From NCBI RefSeq assembly GCF_003812745.1, contig NZ_CP033831.1:3038001-3102000 (forward strand): a stretch of DNA of 64,000 bases, in the 5' to 3' direction. Positions 17,831 to 26,393 of this stretch are shown here, piece after piece. The DNA comes from Serratia sp. FDAARGOS_506. Lineage in GTDB: Bacteria > Pseudomonadota > Gammaproteobacteria > Enterobacterales > Enterobacteriaceae. Numbering within the stretch: the first letter of the stretch is position 1; each line of letters begins with the position of its first letter. Position numbers and translations under genes: made by a program. The notes under the pieces were generated by a model. The model saw only the letters and a list, made by a program, of their open reading frames with translations, did no database searches and was not told the DNA's origin.

Positions 17831-18655
17831 ATGAAAAAGGTAGCCATTATTGGTTTGGGTTGGCTGGGCATGCCGTTGGCGCTGTCGTTGATGGGCCGCG
17901 GGTATGACGTGGTCGGCAGTAAAACCACCCCGGACGGCGTCGAGGCCGCGCGCATGAGCGGCATCGAATGCTATCAACTGGAGCTGACGCCCGAGCTGGT
18001 GTGCGATCCGGACGATCTGGAATCGCTGCTGCGCGTGGACGCGCTGGTGGTGACGCTGCCCGCTCGCCGCACCGTCGAAGGCAGCGAGAACTATTTCAAT
18101 GCGGTGCGCATGCTGGTGGACAGCGCGATGGCCTTCGGCGTGCCGCGGGTGATCTTCACCAGTTCCACTTCGGTGTACGGCGAAACCGCCGGCACGCTGC
18201 GCGAAGAGTCGCCGCTGCGGCCGGTCTCGCCATCGGGCCGGGTGCTGGCCGAGCTGGAGCGCTGGCTGCATGAATTGCCGAACACCTCGGTGGACATTCT
18301 GCGGCTGGCGGGGCTGGTGGGCGCCGATCGCCACCCCGGCCGCTTCCTGGCGGGAAAACTCGACGTGAAGGGCGGTTCGCAGGGGGTGAATCTGGTGCAC
18401 CAGGACGACGTCATCGCTGCCATCCAACTGCTGCTGAAGCTGCCGAAGGGCGGCCACGTGTACAACCTGTGCGCGCCGCGTCATCCGGCCAAACGCGAAT
18501 TTTATCCGGCGCTGGCCGAGCAGCTGCACCTGGAGCCGCCGCAGTTCGCCGACGAAGCGGAGCAGGATGAACGTCTGGTGGACGGCAACCGCATCTGCAA
18601 CGAGCTGGGTTTTGAGTACCAGTATCCCGATCCGGCGCGCATGCCGGTCAGTTAA
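17831..18655 (+). CDS. yeeZ: NAD(P)-dependent epimerase/dehydratase-like protein YeeZ
   Basis: A 274-residue extended-SDR type protein with the N-terminal nucleotide-binding loop IIGLGWLGMPLALSLMGRGYDV, the segment FTSSTSVYG and NLVHQDDVIAAI. It corresponds by position and look to E. coli YeeZ, also beside the his leader region. The substrate is unknown. ATG 17831 follows GGAGAGGAAGAGG, a strong ribosome-binding site. The ORF is divergent from hisL across about 225 bases that must hold the his promoter. Confidence 0.85.
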   Translation: MKKVAIIGLGWLGMPLALSLMGRGYDVVGSKTTPDGVEAARMSGIECYQLELTPELVCDPDDLESLLRVDALVVTLPARRTVEGSENYFNAVRMLVDSAMAFGVPRVIFTSSTSVYGETAGTLREESPLRPVSPSGRVLAELERWLHELPNTSVDILRLAGLVGADRHPGRFLAGKLDVKGGSQGVNLVHQDDVIAAIQLLLKLPKGGHVYNLCAPRHPAKREFYPALAEQLHLEPPQFADEAEQDERLVDGNRICNELGFEYQYPDPARMPVS

Positions 18656-18670
18656 GGCGGCACACGTCGT

Positions 18671-19555
18671 TTAAAGCGGGAAAAGGTGGCTCGTCACAAA
18701 GTCGACGAACAGCCTGATTTTGACTGACAGGTGGCGGCCCGACGGCCAGAGGACATGAAAAACCATGTTCTCGCGGTTGTATTCATCCAGAACCGTCACC
18801 AGGCTGCCCTGTTCCAGCTGTCTGCGCACGGCGATCTCCGGCAAATAAGCAATGCCTAGCCCTTGTTCCGCGAAGCACACCTGCGGATCGAGAGTGTTTG
18901 TCACCATGCTGGCCGGCCGTTCGGGGATCATCTCCGTTTTGTCTCCCAGCGGCCAAACATCCAGTTTGCCGGTGCTGGGAAATCGATAATGCAAACGGGC
19001 ATGGCTTGTCAGATCCTCGGGTTTGCACGGCATACCCGCTTTGCTGAAATAGCCCGGCGAACCAACGAAAACCTTGCGGCAGGCACCCAGCCGGCGGGCA
19101 ACCAGCCGCGAGTCACTCGGGGTTCCGCTGCGGATAACGGCATCGAAACCTTCCTCAATCACGTCAACCAGCCGATCCGAATAATCAATATCCAGCTCGA
19201 TCTCAGGATAGCGGCGCTTGAAGTCCCCCAGTTTTGGCATGAAAAGCGTGCCCAGCGACGGGAGACTGATGCGCAGCTTGCCCTGAGGCGTTCCCCGCGT
19301 TTGCAACAGTTCGGCTTCCGCCTCTTTCACCTCGCTCAAAATGCGTCGGCACCTTTCCAGGAACAAGGCGCCTTCCGGCGTCAGGTTGACCGTGCGGGTG
19401 GAACGGTGAAACAACCGCACGCTGAGCCGTTCCTCCAGCCGGGCGATGGTTTTGCTGACCGCCGACGCGGAGATCCCCAACTGTTGCCCGGCCGCCGTGA
19501 AACTGCGGCTTTCACTGACCCGCACGAAAACGTCGAGAGAACCCAAGCTTTCCAT
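18671..19555 (-). CDS. LysR-family transcriptional regulator (CrgA-like)
   Basis: A 294-residue regulator with an N-terminal winged helix-turn-helix (FTAAGQQLGISASAVSKTIARLEERLSVRLFHRSTR) and a C-terminal effector-binding domain of periplasmic-binding-protein type (GKLRISLPS, LVARRLG, GLGIAYLPE). It is divergent from an MFS efflux-type gene and the spacer between them holds a dyad (19573-19588), so it most likely controls that transporter. The gene end lies 15 bases from the convergent yeeZ stop. The inducer is unknown. Confidence 0.88.
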   Translation of the reverse strand: MESLGSLDVFVRVSESRSFTAAGQQLGISASAVSKTIARLEERLSVRLFHRSTRTVNLTPEGALFLERCRRILSEVKEAEAELLQTRGTPQGKLRISLPSLGTLFMPKLGDFKRRYPEIELDIDYSDRLVDVIEEGFDAVIRSGTPSDSRLVARRLGACRKVFVGSPGYFSKAGMPCKPEDLTSHARLHYRFPSTGKLDVWPLGDKTEMIPERPASMVTNTLDPQVCFAEQGLGIAYLPEIAVRRQLEQGSLVTVLDEYNRENMVFHVLWPSGRHLSVKIRLFVDFVTSHLFPL

Positions 19556-19572
19556 AGGCTTCCATTCTATTG

Positions 19573-19588
19573 ATGACCTTTATGTCAT
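19573..19588. promoter_or_regulatory. candidate LysR operator (dyad)
   Basis: ATGAC, six bases, GTCAT: a perfect 5-bp-arm dyad in the 137-base divergent spacer between the LysR gene and the MFS gene, the usual place for a LysR-type binding site. Regulatory role is inferred from position. Confidence 0.4.
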
Positions 19589-19692
19589 GAGTGTTGTTCA
19601 CTTTAGCCTGTTTTTCTTTTATCGGCGAGTGGGCAGCATGATGCAAACGTCATCCGCAATGGGCGGAAAGATCTTTGAATGGGGAGTGATTG

Positions 19693-20883
19693 ATGAATCA
19701 AACGACGATATCTGCGCCTGCCGGGAGCAGCGAGCGGTTGCCGCTGGGGGGCCTGCTGGCATTGGCGATGGCCGCTTTCATCACGCTGCTGACCGAGATC
19801 ATGCCCGCGGGCGTGCTTTCTTCGATAGCGGGCGATTTGAACGTATCTGAAAGTCTGGCGGGGCAGTTCATCACCGCCTATGCGGTGGGGGCGTTGGTCG
19901 CCGCCATTCCGCTCACTGCATTGACGCAGGGCATGCGGCGCCGCCCCTTGCTCTTGAGCGCGATCGGTGGTTTTGCCATCGTTAACCTCGTCACGGCGCT
20001 GTCGCATGATTACCACGTCTCATTGGCGACGCGTTTCTTCGCCGGCGTTTTCGGCGGCATCGTTTGGTCCTTGCTGGCCGGTTACGCCGTGCGCATGTCA
20101 CCGGCCCATCTTGGCGGCCGCGCTATTGCGATCTCCGGCGCCGGTGCCACCCTGGCGCTGGTGCTTGGCGTACCGCTCGGCACGTTGCTTGGCCGAGCCA
20201 TCGGCTGGCAGGGCGCCTTTGGTCTGATGACGGTGATGGCGCTGATGCTCGTGGTGTGGATCATCGCCATCGTGCCGGATTTCCCCGGCCAGGCTAAGGC
20301 CCATCGCCCGTCTCTGAGCGGCGTATTCTTGCAATGCGGGATCCGCGCCGTGCTGTTCGTGGTGTTCACCTTCATCGTTGCCCACAACATTCTGTATATC
20401 TACCTGGAGCCTTTCCTCAAGCCGTCGGGGTTATCCGAGCGGGTCGATATCGTGCTGTTTATCTTCGGGCTGGGCGCGATTGCCGGATTGGGCGTCGCCG
20501 GGATGCTGGTCGATCGACGAGTCCAATCTCTTACGGTAATGAGCATCGTCACCTTTGCCCTCGCCGCCGTGCTGCTGGGGAGTGGGGGACGGATAGCCCC
20601 GATGGTTTATCTCGCGGTCGCCTTGTGGGGCGCGGCTTTCGGCGGTTTCGCCACCCTCACGCAGACGGCATTGTCACGCCTTTCCGGACGCGCGGCCGAC
20701 GTTGCGCAGTCCATGTATACGACGGGCTGGAATACCGCCGTGGCCGCCGGTGGCGCGATCGGCGGTATGCTGCTCGACAAGGGCGGGGTGACCTCTTTTG
20801 CCTGGGCCATCATCGGGCTCCTCATCCTGTCTTTAACCGGCACGTTGTTTGCCATGAATCGGGCGCTGGCCTCTCAGCGATGA
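19693..20883 (+). CDS. MFS transporter, DHA1-type efflux family
   Basis: A 396-residue, 12-helix major facilitator protein. It begins with a short cytosolic tail and helix LALAMAAFITLLTEIMPAGVL; the motif A-like loop is less classical than in sugar transporters, and motif C-like glycine/proline patterns (GATLALVLGVPLGTLLG) in helix 5 point to drug/H+ antiport or sugar efflux (AraJ/YdhP-like) rather than uptake. ATG 19693 was chosen because GGGGAG is 8 bases upstream. It is divergent from a LysR regulator and its last 10 bases overlap the convergent LysR gene. Substrate unknown. Confidence 0.85.
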   Translation: MNQTTISAPAGSSERLPLGGLLALAMAAFITLLTEIMPAGVLSSIAGDLNVSESLAGQFITAYAVGALVAAIPLTALTQGMRRRPLLLSAIGGFAIVNLVTALSHDYHVSLATRFFAGVFGGIVWSLLAGYAVRMSPAHLGGRAIAISGAGATLALVLGVPLGTLLGRAIGWQGAFGLMTVMALMLVVWIIAIVPDFPGQAKAHRPSLSGVFLQCGIRAVLFVVFTFIVAHNILYIYLEPFLKPSGLSERVDIVLFIFGLGAIAGLGVAGMLVDRRVQSLTVMSIVTFALAAVLLGSGGRIAPMVYLAVALWGAAFGGFATLTQTALSRLSGRAADVAQSMYTTGWNTAVAAGGAIGGMLLDKGGVTSFAWAIIGLLILSLTGTLFAMNRALASQR

Positions 20884-21779
20884 GGCGATTGGCGTGCGGC
20901 GCGCGCCAAATCTTCCAGCAGCGCGTTCAACGCCTCGTCGGGCTGGACAGGGCGGCTGACCAGGCTGAGCGTGGCGCGGTAAGAGAGCGCCGCGCCGCCC
21001 AGCTGCCGCAGCAGCCCCTGTTCCACCCAGCGCGCCGCGTAGTGGGTGGGCAGATAGCCAAGACAGGAGCCGCTCAGCACCAGATGGGCGACGCTTTCCA
21101 TATGGTGGGCCACCGCAGCCAGGTGAGGCGGCGCGATCGGGCACAGCTGCTGCGCCAGCAGGTAGCCGCGCTTGACCCAGCGTGCGTTTTCAATCTGCTC
21201 GCGATCGGGGGCCTCCACCGCGAACAGCGGGTGATCCGCGCTGCAGTAGATCGCCTGCGTCTCCTCCAGCCACGGTTGATAGCGCAACGCCTCCAGCTGT
21301 TGGCCGAAGTAACCGATGCCCAGATCGAGCTGCCGGTGCAGCAGCCCTTGCTCAATCTCGTTCGGCGAACAGATGCGGCACTGCAATTGCACATCCTGAT
21401 GTCGGCGCTGGAAGTGTTTGATGGCCTGGCTGAACGGGTTGCCCGGCAGCGAAACCAGATTATCCACCAGACCGATCTGCAGATCGCCGGTCAGCAGGCC
21501 GTTCAGCGATTGGCTGACCCGGGTGAAGTCGCGGGCGGCGTTGAACAGCGAGCGGCAGGCGATCAGCATGCGTTCGCCCTTGGGCGTCAGCCGGAAACCG
21601 GATCGGCCGCGTTGACACAGACGAAAACCCAGCCGGGTTTCCAGCGAGGCCAAGTGGGTGCTGATGGTGGATTGGTTCATCAGCAGCGCTTCCTGCGCGG
21701 CGCTGACGCCCTGGGCTTCCGCCACCGCGACGAACACCCGCAGCAGTTTCAGATCGATATCGCTTAGGTTGGTGAGCAT
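20874..21779 (-). CDS. LysR-family regulator of the guanidinobutyrase cluster (GbuR-like)
   Basis: A 301-residue LysR regulator: N-terminal helix-turn-helix (EAQGVSAAQEALLMNQSTIS) and a C-terminal ligand domain ending near ARQSPHR. It is divergent from a GbuA-like ureohydrolase across 249 bases, the same arrangement as gbuR-gbuA in Pseudomonas aeruginosa, so 4-guanidinobutyrate or a similar guanidino acid is a plausible inducer. This is inferred from context, not from ligand-pocket residues. Its 3' end overlaps the convergent MFS gene by 10 bases. Confidence 0.82.
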   Translation of the reverse strand: MLTNLSDIDLKLLRVFVAVAEAQGVSAAQEALLMNQSTISTHLASLETRLGFRLCQRGRSGFRLTPKGERMLIACRSLFNAARDFTRVSQSLNGLLTGDLQIGLVDNLVSLPGNPFSQAIKHFQRRHQDVQLQCRICSPNEIEQGLLHRQLDLGIGYFGQQLEALRYQPWLEETQAIYCSADHPLFAVEAPDREQIENARWVKRGYLLAQQLCPIAPPHLAAVAHHMESVAHLVLSGSCLGYLPTHYAARWVEQGLLRQLGGAALSYRATLSLVSRPVQPDEALNALLEDLARAARQSPHR

Positions 21780-21872
21780 CTCCCCCTCCGCAAAACGTCG
21801 GCCGGTTAACCCATTTTTAACATCGAAGAAATAGGTGCCGCGCTGAAAATATGGCCTTCCTTATGGCATGAA

Positions 21873-21898
21873 ATTGAAATAAAAATCAATACTTCAAT
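21873..21898. promoter_or_regulatory. candidate operator between LysR and ureohydrolase genes
   Basis: ATTGAA at 21873 pairs with TTCAAT at 21893, with an internal TCAAT at 21886, giving nested dyads in an AT-rich part of the divergent spacer. This fits a LysR-type site; evidence is position and symmetry only. Confidence 0.35.
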
Positions 21899-22028
21899 GG
21901 GTTAGTTACATCGCGTTTTCCGATGTTTACATGTAAAAGCGGGAATGGTAGCCGAGGTAGCCAACGGGGTAGTCTGCGAATGTTGCTCAAATGTTTCAAT
22001 TCATCGCAGATCAAGACAAGGAAACGCC

Positions 22029-22961
22029 ATGCTGAACCAACCCCAAAGCGGCAACGACATGCCGCGCTTTGCCGGCCTCCCCACCATGATGCGCCTGCCA
22101 GCCGCCGAACAGGCACGCGGTCTGGATGCCGCCTTTGTCGGCATTCCGCTGGATATCGGCACCTCCAACCGCAGCGGCACCCGCTATGGCCCGCGCCAGA
22201 TCCGCCAGGAGTCGGTGATGATCCGCCCTTACAACATGGGCACCGGCTCCGCCCCGTTCGAACGGCTGCAGGTGGCCGATCTGGGGGATGTCGCCATCAA
22301 CCCTTACAGCCTGGCGGACAGCGTGCAGCGCATCGAGGCGGCTTACCACGAGATCCTGGCGCACGGCTGCATGCCGTTGACGCTCGGCGGCGACCACACG
22401 CTGACGCTGCCGGTGCTGCGCGCCGTCGCCCGTCGGCATGGCCCGGTCGGGCTGATCCACGTCGATGCGCATTCCGACACCAATGAGGAGATGTTCGGCG
22501 AACAGCTGGCGCACGGCACCACCTTCCGCCGCGCGTTCGAGGAGGGGCTGCTGGCGCCGGAAAAGGTGGTGCAGATTGGCCTGCGCGGCAGCGGTTATGC
22601 GGCGGATGACTTCGACTGGTCGCGCCGCCAGGGCTTCCGCGTGGTGCCGGCCGAGGCCTGCTGGCACCAGTCGCTGACGCCGCTGATGGCAGAGATCCGC
22701 GAACAGATGGGCAATGCGCCGGTTTACCTCAGCTTCGATATCGACGGGCTGGATCCGGCCTTTGCGCCGGGCACCGGCACGCCGGAGGTCGGCGGACTGT
22801 CGGTCTGGCAGGGGCTGGAGATCGTGCGCGGCTGCCACGGGCTGAAGCTGGTGGGCGGCGACGTGGTGGAGGTGTCGCCGCCTTACGATCGCTCCGGCAA
22901 CACCGCGCTGCTGGCCGCCAACCTGCTGTTTGAAATGTTGTGCGTGCTGCCGGTCCGCTGA
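22029..22961 (+). CDS. gbuA: guanidinobutyrase/agmatinase-family ureohydrolase
   Basis: Hydrolyses a guanidino compound to urea and an amine or amino acid with a binuclear Mn centre. The 310-residue protein has the metal-ligand motifs GGDHTLTLP, HVDAHSDTNE and SFDIDGLDPAFAPGTGTPE. Its overall sequence, starting with NDMPRFAGLPTMMRLP, matches P. aeruginosa GbuA (4-guanidinobutyrase) as I remember it better than it matches enterobacterial SpeB, so 4-guanidinobutyrate is the favoured substrate. ATG 22029 has AAGG 8 bases upstream. The next genes encode a solute symporter and a nitrilase-like enzyme in the same direction. Confidence 0.85.
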   Translation: MLNQPQSGNDMPRFAGLPTMMRLPAAEQARGLDAAFVGIPLDIGTSNRSGTRYGPRQIRQESVMIRPYNMGTGSAPFERLQVADLGDVAINPYSLADSVQRIEAAYHEILAHGCMPLTLGGDHTLTLPVLRAVARRHGPVGLIHVDAHSDTNEEMFGEQLAHGTTFRRAFEEGLLAPEKVVQIGLRGSGYAADDFDWSRRQGFRVVPAEACWHQSLTPLMAEIREQMGNAPVYLSFDIDGLDPAFAPGTGTPEVGGLSVWQGLEIVRGCHGLKLVGGDVVEVSPPYDRSGNTALLAANLLFEMLCVLPVR

Positions 22962-23038
22962 GGCCGGTGCGCTGACCCTACCGGCGGAGCGGTTGCGTCG
23001 GGGCCCCTGATAACAATAACAACGGAGTGGAGGTAGCC

Positions 23039-24424
23039 ATGAATCTCGATCTGCTGGTCGTGGTGTTTTACTTTCTGGTGATAGGCGCGGTGGGGTGGAT
23101 GGGCATTCGTCGCGCCAATTCCAAAGAGGCGTATCTGGTCGCCGGGCGCAATCTGGGGCCGGGGCTGTATCTGGGCACGCTGTCGGCGGTGGTGCTCGGC
23201 GGCGCGTCGACCATCGGCAGCGTCAAACTCGGCTACACCTACGGCATCTCCGGCGTCTGGCTGTGCGGCGCGCTTGGACTGGGCATTGTAGTGCTGAGCC
23301 TGGTGCTGGCCAAGCCGCTGCTCAAGCTGAAGCTCTATACCGTCAGCCAGGTGCTGTCGCGGCGCTATCACCCTGCGGCGCGGGTCACCAGCGGCGCGAT
23401 CATGCTGGCGTATGATCTGATGGTGGCGGTGACCTCGATCATCGCCATCGGCAGCGTGATGCAGGTGATGTTCGGCCTGTCGTTCAGCGCGTCTATTCTG
23501 CTCGGCGGCGGGCTGGTGGTGCTGTATTCGACGCTGGGAGGCATGTGGTCGCTGACGCTGACCGACATCATTCAGTTCATCATCATGACCGTCGGCATGA
23601 TGCTGGTGCTGATGCCGATGAGCATCGTCAAGGCCGGCGGCTGGGAGGCGTTCACCAGCTTACTGCCCGCCGGTTACTACCGGCTGTCGTCGATCGGGTT
23701 GGACACCATTTTGGTGTTCTTCCTGATCTACTTCTTCGGCATTTTGATCGGCCAGGACATCTGGCAGCGGGTGTTCACCGCCCGCAGCGCCAACGTGGCA
23801 CGCTTCGCCGGGCTGGGTGTGGGCGTCTATTGCGTGCTGTACGGCGTGACCGGCGCGTTGATCGGTATGGCCGGCAAGATCGTACTTCCGTCGCTCAGCA
23901 ACACCGACGGTGCCTTTGCCGCCATTGCGCAGGCGGTGTTGCCGGTCGGCGTCAGCGGGCTGGTGGCCGCCGCGGCGTTGGCGGCGCTGATGTCCACCGC
24001 CAGCGCCTGCCTGCTGGCCTCTTCCACCATCGCGTTGGAGGACGTATTGCCGGCCATTCGCCGTAAGCCTTCCGGCGGATTGGCCGCCGGACGCTTCACC
24101 ACGCTTTTCATGGGTGCGGTCATGCTGGGGCTGGCGTTTGTGGTGCGCGACGTGCTGGCGGCGTTGACTCTGGCCTATAACCTGCTGGTGGGCGGCATGC
24201 TGATCCCGCTGGTGGGGGCGATCTTCTGGCCGCGCGCTACCAGCGCCGGCGCCATTGCCAGCATGCTGACCGGCAGCCTGTGTGTGGTGGGGCTGATGGT
24301 CTGGCACGGCATTGATGCCAACAGCCCAATCTACGGCGGGCTGCTGGGGGGCGGCGTCGCCTTCGTGCTGGGCAGCCTGTTGAGTCGCCCGGCGGTGCAG
24401 CTGCAGGCTCAAACCGAACGTTAA
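23039..24424 (+). CDS. sodium:solute symporter (SSS family)
   Basis: A 461-residue membrane protein with about 13 predicted hydrophobic helices. Features include a first helix LDLLVVVFYFLVIGAVGWMG, the SSS-type segment VLGGASTIGSVKLGYTYGISG and AALAALMSTASACLLASSTIALEDV, where the Ser/Thr-rich helix normally helps bind sodium. It very likely imports the guanidino substrate of the preceding ureohydrolase; P. aeruginosa has a comparable symporter near gbuA. ATG 23039 is preceded by GGAGG at ideal spacing. Gap to gbuA is 77 bases. Confidence 0.87.
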   Translation: MNLDLLVVVFYFLVIGAVGWMGIRRANSKEAYLVAGRNLGPGLYLGTLSAVVLGGASTIGSVKLGYTYGISGVWLCGALGLGIVVLSLVLAKPLLKLKLYTVSQVLSRRYHPAARVTSGAIMLAYDLMVAVTSIIAIGSVMQVMFGLSFSASILLGGGLVVLYSTLGGMWSLTLTDIIQFIIMTVGMMLVLMPMSIVKAGGWEAFTSLLPAGYYRLSSIGLDTILVFFLIYFFGILIGQDIWQRVFTARSANVARFAGLGVGVYCVLYGVTGALIGMAGKIVLPSLSNTDGAFAAIAQAVLPVGVSGLVAAAALAALMSTASACLLASSTIALEDVLPAIRRKPSGGLAAGRFTTLFMGAVMLGLAFVVRDVLAALTLAYNLLVGGMLIPLVGAIFWPRATSAGAIASMLTGSLCVVGLMVWHGIDANSPIYGGLLGGGVAFVLGSLLSRPAVQLQAQTER

Positions 24425-24518
24425 GGCGCGATCCCGGCTTTTAACACGGCGTCTTTACTGATTTACTGGGGAGCTGGGCGCATCGCCGCCCAGTCGGTTT
24501 AACGGTGAGGGATGAGTC

Positions 24519-25328
24519 ATGGGGAAGATCAGCGTCGCATGCTGCCAGTTAGCGCTGCGGGTAGGGGAAGCGGAACATAATCGGGCGCTGTCTGCCCAGG
24601 CGATCCGCCAGGCGGCGCAGCGCGGCGCCAACGTCATCGTACTGCCGGAATTGGTGAACAGCGGCTACGTGCTGCGCGATAAGGCGGAGGCGCGGGCGTT
24701 GGCTGAGGCCGAAGACGGGCCTAGCCTCAGCCTGTGGGGAGCCCTGGCGCGAGAGTTGGATGTGGCGATCGTCGCTGGTTTCTGCGAGCGCCTGTCCGAT
24801 GGCGAGGTGGCCAACAGCGCGGCATTGATCGATGCGCTGGGGGTGAGGGCGATTTATCGCAAAGCGCACCTGTGGCACGAAGAGAGTACCATCTTTACCG
24901 CCGGCGATCGGCCGCCGCCGGTCATCGAGACCCGCTTCGGCCGGTTGGCGGTGATGATCTGCTACGATCTCGAATTCCCGGAGTGGGTGCGGCTGCCGGC
25001 GCTGGCCGGTGCTCAGCTGCTGTGCGCGCCGGTCAACTGGCCGCTGGCGCCGCGTCCGCAGGGGGAACGACCGGCGGAAATGGTGAAGGCGCAGGCCAAC
25101 GCCGCCGTCAATCGGCTGTTCATCGCGGTGTGCGACCGTTGCGAAACGGAGCGCGGCGTTGCGTGGATCGGCGGCTCGGTGATCGTCGATGCCGACGGCT
25201 ATCCAATGACGCAGGGCCTGGCGGGCGAAGGCATGGTGCTGGCATCGATGGATATCGGCGCGGCCGATGACAAGCACATCGGCCGTCACAATCACGTGCA
25301 TCGCGATCGGCGGCCGATGCTGTATTGA
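24519..25328 (+). CDS. carbon-nitrogen hydrolase (nitrilase superfamily)
   Basis: A 269-residue amidohydrolase with the full Glu-Lys-Cys triad: E44 in VLPELVNS, K115 in YRKAHLW and C148 in MICYDLEFPE. It hydrolyses a small amide or carbamoyl compound. Third gene in the run after gbuA-like and symporter genes, so a role in further breakdown of a guanidino compound (for example a guanidino-amide or carbamoyl intermediate) is likely, but it might also be a general omega-amidase-like enzyme. The ribosome-binding site GAGGGA precedes the ATG. Confidence 0.88.
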   Translation: MGKISVACCQLALRVGEAEHNRALSAQAIRQAAQRGANVIVLPELVNSGYVLRDKAEARALAEAEDGPSLSLWGALARELDVAIVAGFCERLSDGEVANSAALIDALGVRAIYRKAHLWHEESTIFTAGDRPPPVIETRFGRLAVMICYDLEFPEWVRLPALAGAQLLCAPVNWPLAPRPQGERPAEMVKAQANAAVNRLFIAVCDRCETERGVAWIGGSVIVDADGYPMTQGLAGEGMVLASMDIGAADDKHIGRHNHVHRDRRPMLY

Positions 25329-25338
25329 AGCGATGAGG

Positions 25339-25376
25339 CAGGTTGCCCCGCAGCGGGTTTTCACCGGCGGGTAACC
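25339..25376. terminator. imperfect stem-loop between convergent genes
   Basis: AGGTTGCCCCGC and GGCGGGTAACCT form an imperfect stem in the gap between the nitrilase gene and the convergent CorA-like gene. It lacks a T-run, so it is a weak terminator candidate. Confidence 0.4.
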
Positions 25377-25390
25377 TATCGCTTTGGCGT

Positions 25391-26374
25391 TTACAGCCAG
25401 CCCGATTTCTTCAGCTTCTGATACAGGAAAATGCAGCCGACGGCGGTCACACCCAGCGTGGCGTGATAGGCCCACGGGAACTTCAGCTCCGGCATGTCGG
25501 CGAAGTTCATGCCGTACAGGCTGAAGACCACCGTCGGGATGGCCAAAATCGCGCCCCAGCCCGCCAGCCGTTTCACCACTTCGTTCTGTTTGACCGTCAC
25601 CAGCGCCAGGTTGACGTGCATGGCGTTGGTCAGCATTTCACGCATGTCGTCGATATTGCTGACCACCTGATGCGCGTGATCCTGCACGTCGCGCACGTAG
25701 GCGCGCAGCTCTTTCGGGATCACCTCTTCGTGCAGGCGGATCAGCTGGTTGCAGATTTCATCCATCGGCAGCGCGGCGTTGCGCAGCGCCAGCAGATGAC
25801 GGCGCAGGGTATAGACGTTCTCGATCGCCGCCTGATCGAACTCCGATTGGAACATGTTGGCTTCGATGTTCTCAATGGTGCTCTCGAAACGCGCCACCAC
25901 GCTGCGGTAGTTGTCCACCACAAAGTCCAATACCGAATAGAGGGCAAAGCCCGGCCCGCGGCACATCTGCTTGCGGTTCTCTTCCGCCTTGGCGCGGATC
26001 GGCGCGTAGCTGGGCGAGGCGCCGTGGCGCACCGTCACCAGAAAGTTTTTGCCGACGAAGAAGTGGGTTTCACCGTATTCGATTTCGTCGTGCTCGCCCC
26101 ACTGCGCGGTTTTCACCACGATGAACAGCGAGTCGCCGTAGGTTTCCAGCTTCGGCCGCTGGTGTGCGCACAGCGCGTCTTCGATCGCCAAATCGTGCAG
26201 GCCGAACTCCTCCTGCACCTTGCGCATAAACGCCGGCTCCGGCTGCCGAAGCCCCAGCCAGACAAAGGTGTCCGGCTGTTTGACCACCTCGCTGATATCG
26301 TCGATGGTCACTTCGCCCAGCCGTTGGCCGGCTTTGTACGCTACACAGTTCACCACCATGCTTTTGCTGTCCAT
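25391..26374 (-). CDS. CorA-family divalent cation transporter
   Basis: A 327-residue protein with a long cytosolic N-terminal domain and two C-terminal transmembrane helices. The first is followed by YGMNFADMPE, the GMN signature of Mg2+/Co2+/Ni2+ channels with the acidic loop after it; the second is ATLGVTAVGCIFLY. It is a CorA homologue distinct in sequence from classical E. coli CorA, so the cation is uncertain. The start codon lies in the last unit of a three-copy octamer repeat (26369-26392), and the gene begins 20 bases after the GNAT stop, so the two are probably cotranscribed. Confidence 0.87.
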   Translation of the reverse strand: MDSKSMVVNCVAYKAGQRLGEVTIDDISEVVKQPDTFVWLGLRQPEPAFMRKVQEEFGLHDLAIEDALCAHQRPKLETYGDSLFIVVKTAQWGEHDEIEYGETHFFVGKNFLVTVRHGASPSYAPIRAKAEENRKQMCRGPGFALYSVLDFVVDNYRSVVARFESTIENIEANMFQSEFDQAAIENVYTLRRHLLALRNAALPMDEICNQLIRLHEEVIPKELRAYVRDVQDHAHQVVSNIDDMREMLTNAMHVNLALVTVKQNEVVKRLAGWGAILAIPTVVFSLYGMNFADMPELKFPWAYHATLGVTAVGCIFLYQKLKKSGWL

Positions 26375-26392
26375 CCGTCCATCCGTCCATCC
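26369..26392 (-). repeat. three tandem octamers over the CorA-like start codon
   Basis: On the minus strand GGATGGAC occurs three times without interruption; on the plus strand the units are GTCCATCC at 26369, 26377 and 26385. Each unit contains an ATG, and the ATG of the last unit is the CorA start. Because 8 is not a multiple of 3, the three ATGs fall in different frames. Confidence 0.95.
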
Positions 26393-26393
26393 A

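Noticed and set aside
26369-26392. The CorA octamers as met boxes
   Set aside because: GGATGGAC matches AGACGTCT at only 3 of 8 bases and is an exact repeat, unlike the degenerate MetJ operators; its place over a start codon also argues against it.
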